The notes beneath the pieces are model-generated. The model worked only from the letters and a program-made list of their open reading frames with translations, was not told the DNA's origin and made no database searches. A DNA stretch of 64,000 nucleotides, from the NCBI GenBank assembly GCA_942159475.1, contig OW804095.1, positions 152,758,808-152,822,807 of the forward strand, in the 5' to 3' direction. Made by a program: the position numbers and the translations under genes. Shown piece after piece: positions 61,501-64,000 of this stretch (position 1 is the stretch's first letter; the number at the start of each line of letters is the position of its first letter). The DNA comes from Sthenelais limicola. Taxonomy: Eukaryota; Annelida; Polychaeta; Phyllodocida; Sigalionidae.

Positions 61501-62689
61501 GTAATAGTAACAATAGTGGTGATAATAATAATTAGTAGCGTTGGAAAGGTACTCAGTATATAGCTACACTGTTTAACATGCAGTTGCTTCAATACCTGTG
61601 GTTTCATCTTTGATTAATGCGAGAAATGAAAGAATAAATCAAATAAATAATCAGTGGTGTGTCATTCGGCGCGTGGAGGAGGAGACGTGTATTAATTCTC
61701 ATTATCAGATTATATAAAGAAGGGTGGTGACTTTTACTGGTCTACAATAATCCATTCAGTTTGTGCCATTATCAGATTTATTGTCTTTAGCTTTGAGTAG
61801 TATCAAGTATCTTCCTTTATCGTGACTAAAACCTCTGGAATGGGTGCTTTAGATTCTCTAGACATTATCCATAGCGTGAAGCTTTCTCAGATGATTTTAA
61901 AAGGGAGTTATATACCCTGCCCACACACAGCCGATTTGGCTCACGATTGCCGCCCGATTTTGGTCTCCCGATGAATCCTAGGACTTAATTTCCAATCCCG
62001 TTTTTTGTTATTTCAAAAAAATAAACCAGGATTTGAAATGAAGTCTTAGGATTCATCGGGAGACCAAAATCGGGGGGCAATCGTGAGGCAAATCGGCTGT
62101 GTGTGGGCAGGGTCTAAATTGACAAAACAAAGAAGACAAAGAGGATGGCGAGGTTAAATAATAATCTGCGACGTGTCCAATATAATAATAACAATCAGGA
62201 GTCAAAGCAAAATACAAAGGAGGAGAATATTCGGTTTCAAAATGATATAAAAAGAAGAGTTTCATTGTTTGAATTTTCACGATGCTTTTAATAATGTGAT
62301 ATCATTAAAAGAGAGTTATTGCAGATTTACAGAAATAAAGGGCCTTGTCCACTAAGCCGATTCTCATGCGATTTTGCGCCGCAGAGGACTCTTTTGCACT
62401 AAATTCTGTGAGAATCGCATGAGAATCGGCTTAATGGACAAGGCCTTTAACAGTGTGAGTATGCGTATGCAATATATTTGTGTATGTGAAATGTGTGTGA
62501 AATGTTGTATTTAATTCCACAATAATGGTTATTATGAAGATATTGAGCCAGGATTGCCTGGGCTGAGGCAGCTAGCAGTAGAGTGTTTGGGTGGAAACTC
62601 ACCGAGTAGTTGGTCCATGGACAAAGGTAATTGTGGCTGAACATCGGACTTCTCCGAATAACTAGGCGACGGTGCTTGAGAGTTGGGAG
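55515..62689 (-). CDS. LRBA: LRBA/neurobeachin-family gene, C-terminal WD40 exons
   Basis: The family are large BEACH-domain scaffolds for vesicle and receptor traffic. Seven coding exons, 5' to 3': 62689-62603, 60147-60004, 59372-59205, 58236-58132, 57763-57567, 56731-56580 and 55608-55515 (TAG at 55515-55517). All phases agree and the frame is clean (about 315 codons). Landmarks are [116 protein letters not shown] and the terminus [19 protein letters not shown]. The LALSHDQ and FNIDFN-x-WH ending is closer to vertebrate LRBA than to NBEA; invertebrates usually have one gene (rugose). PH and BEACH exons lie off the right edge. Confidence 0.93.
55605..56200. repeat. Duplicated intronic segment
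   Basis: AGATACTATAGA-CCAAG...CATATACTACTAGGGTCGA occurs at about 55922-56003 and at 56116-56196. Upstream partners AAGCAGGCATTCATTAA (55620) and AAGCATGCATTCATTAA (56059) suggest one longer duplication, of which part overlaps the acceptor side of the last LRBA exon. Confidence 0.7.
56232..56500. repeat. GA-rich (GAGAGG)n tract
   Basis: Purine-only stretches with GAGAG and GAGGGA words, densest at 56269-56360, within the last LRBA intron. Confidence 0.85.
56765..57040. repeat. Intronic minisatellite, about six copies
   Basis: Copies of ATATATCAAATATTAGAG then (A/G)T(A/G)T(T/G)GTCATACCTCAATT, about 40-52 bases long, some carrying an extra AATTGAATT. They lie directly upstream (minus sense) of the exon at 56731-56580. 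Confidence 0.9.
58243..58555. repeat. (AATAC)n pentanucleotide microsatellite with AGTAC variants
   Basis: About 62 pentamers, mostly AATAC with frequent AGTAC and a few AATGC. It begins six bases upstream (minus sense) of the 3' splice site of the LRBA exon 58236-58132. Six long frames across it are artefacts of the repeat. Confidence 0.95.
59437..59545. mobile_element. 109-bp Harbinger-type MITE, copy 1
   Basis: Ends AGGGCCTTATCCACCAAGCC and its inverse. Nearly the whole element is an inverted repeat around GCGCTGCAG. TAA at 59434-59436 and 59546-59548 matches the 3-base TWA duplication of PIF/Harbinger elements. Confidence 0.85.
59596..59795. mobile_element. Third MITE copy, interrupted
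   Basis: The right half of the same 109-bp MITE (ATCTTCTGCGGC...AATCGGCTTGGTGGACGAGG) and a left stub GGCCCTTGTCCGA enclose sequence that on the minus strand ends AATAAAGATGTTTAAAAAAA, a retroelement-like 3' end. So the MITE was probably hit by a later retro-insertion. Confidence 0.6.
61914..62113. mobile_element. 200-bp palindromic MITE
   Basis: ACCCTGCCCACACACAGCC at the left and its inverse at the right. The arms are about 75-80 bases with few mismatches around an AT-rich loop. A possible TA duplication is not certain. Intronic in the LRBA-like gene. Confidence 0.75.
62339..62447. mobile_element. 109-bp Harbinger-type MITE, copy 2
   Basis: Same length and sequence family as 59437-59545 with a few substitutions. 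TAA duplications at 62336-62338 and 62448-62450. It lies 150 bases downstream (minus sense) of an LRBA exon. Confidence 0.85.
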
Positions 62690-64000
62690 CTGCGAAAACC
62701 AGGTATATATGTTATATTAGGGAGGTGTAGATATATGATATATATATATATAGTATAGGGCTTGATACAGTGGTAGGCCTTATTAAGAATGTTGGTTTAT
62801 ATAGAAATATGACTTGGAGTCAAAGAGTCTTGATATTTGCGCAGTTTAAGAAGGATCTCAACCTTGGGATTCATTTTCGCCTGGGGAATAATATGATTTC
62901 TGATATATTCCCAGGAAAGGGGGACCTAAATGATTTTCATAGATTCTAGGGCAAAGTTCGATGTGTTAATAAGTTTTGAAATAATCTCAAATTTGGGGAT
63001 TATTCTCGACTGTGGAAGTCTGTAATTTCCGAAAATATTTACAGCAAAAAAGGGGACATCCACTCTCGAATTCTCAGAGGAGTTTCAATACGACGAAATT
63101 AACGAATGGAACTTGATGTCATGTAACTTTATTATCTAAGCGTTTTTCTATGTTCCAAGATAATGGGGTTCCATTATTACACATTATAAGAAAACAAAAT
63201 TGACAAAAATATACAGAAGTTAGGAATGATCCTCAAATCTTAGCTCGCGGAAAATTGAGCTCCGGAAATTGGGTGGATATAACATTTTTATGTTCAAAAT
63301 CTAAACAAAGTCATTTCAAAATATTGATTAAATATCAACTTGTCTTTGAAGGTAATATAACTACTCATACAAAACGCCATAATATTTTAAGGTGTGTGCA
63401 TTATAACAGTGTGAACGAAGTAAAATATATATATTGTCGGATTATTCCAAAAGTGCGCTCCTCGTGCTTGGGTTATATAGACTGCGTGAATTGAATCAAA
63501 CAGGTAATAGAGAGATTCCGCAAGCAAACATATCTCAATTACGTAACCGTATCTTTATCTCTTTTGTGAATTAGGTCGCATTTTATGTATAAAAAATAAA
63601 TTGTGAGATGAAATCTTTTGCTTGACATTTAACGTTAGATTTAGCCCACCATGTTTTGCTGAATCTCTTTCTTCCTTTTTTTGTATATGAGAGATACGGA
63701 TACGTTTACGTTAGACTTGCTGAACCTCTCTATTATAAGTAACTGCACACAACAATGATCCCGCGATGGCAGACACAGTGGAAACAGGACTCGATGCCTT
63801 TAACCACACATAGAAATACACACAGAGACAAGTTTACTTAATCAAAAAAATGTGGAACATTTTGCGCAGCTTGAATAAAAAAAACACCTGCAAAAATATC
63901 ATTACCTCGAAAAATACATTTAAAAATATCCCAGAAGACAATGTAAATACAAAAAGCTGCGTAATTAAAAAAAAATCTTAGCTTTACAAAAAAAATAGAC
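62690..64000. other. LRBA intron to the window edge
   Basis: No further LRBA exon (the BEACH end would be expected next) or other coding signal is visible. The plus-strand frame at 63255-63494 has no family resemblance. Ends in A-rich sequence. Confidence 0.5.

Overview
This is AT-rich, intron-bearing animal DNA. GT-AG introns, a neurobeachin/LRBA-family gene, an ionotropic glutamate receptor and a rich mixture of DNA transposons together suggest a marine invertebrate (lophotrochozoan, echinoderm, hemichordate or amphioxus type). I cannot name the species. There is no sign of bacterial genes, CRISPR arrays, rRNA or tRNA.

Two host genes frame the window, both on the minus strand. At about 4.5-12.3 kb lie five exons of an ionotropic glutamate receptor: the end of the amino-terminal domain and the start of the ligand-binding domain. 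Its membrane part lies off the left edge. At 55.5-62.7 kb lie the last seven coding exons of an LRBA/neurobeachin-like gene (the WD40 C-terminus), and its BEACH part lies off the right edge. A clean four-exon gene for an unrecognised 196-residue protein (32.1-33.8 kb, minus) and a 118-residue ORF with one membrane segment (48.7 kb, plus) are further host candidates.

Most of the rest is mobile DNA. From left to right: a LINE reverse transcriptase split by a 2.0 kb Mutator-like insertion (1-3.95 kb); a hAT/ZNF862-like pseudogene (6.0-7.0 kb); a four-exon gene with a P2X7-tail-like zinc domain (13.6-15.4 kb, plus); and a degraded 13-exon transposase spread over 15.9-30.7 kb (minus) with a D-x2-H motif of the Kolobok/hAT/MuDR type. 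One large intron of that transposase holds an intact YqaJ-type nuclease ORF (18.6-19.3 kb, plus) and an intact two-exon THAP plus DDE_Tnp_4 transposase (23.5-25.8 kb, minus). Another of its introns carries a 2 kb target-primed retro-insertion. Further right are a P-element/THAP9-like pseudogene (34.8-37.3 kb), orphan exons of an unknown gene (38.1-39.7 kb), a second LINE fragment (39.7-40.6 kb) and an Academ-like element with an XPG-type nuclease, long terminal inverted repeats and a TATA duplication (42.1-46.8 kb). Several small MITEs with readable target-site duplications lie at 49-62 kb.

The most interesting unit is the 13.6-30.7 kb cluster, where a zinc-domain gene, a Kolobok-like transposase, a YqaJ nuclease and a THAP/DDE transposase are interleaved on both strands. 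Exon joins were made by eye from splice signals and matching reading phase. Family names come from motif recognition, without any database search.
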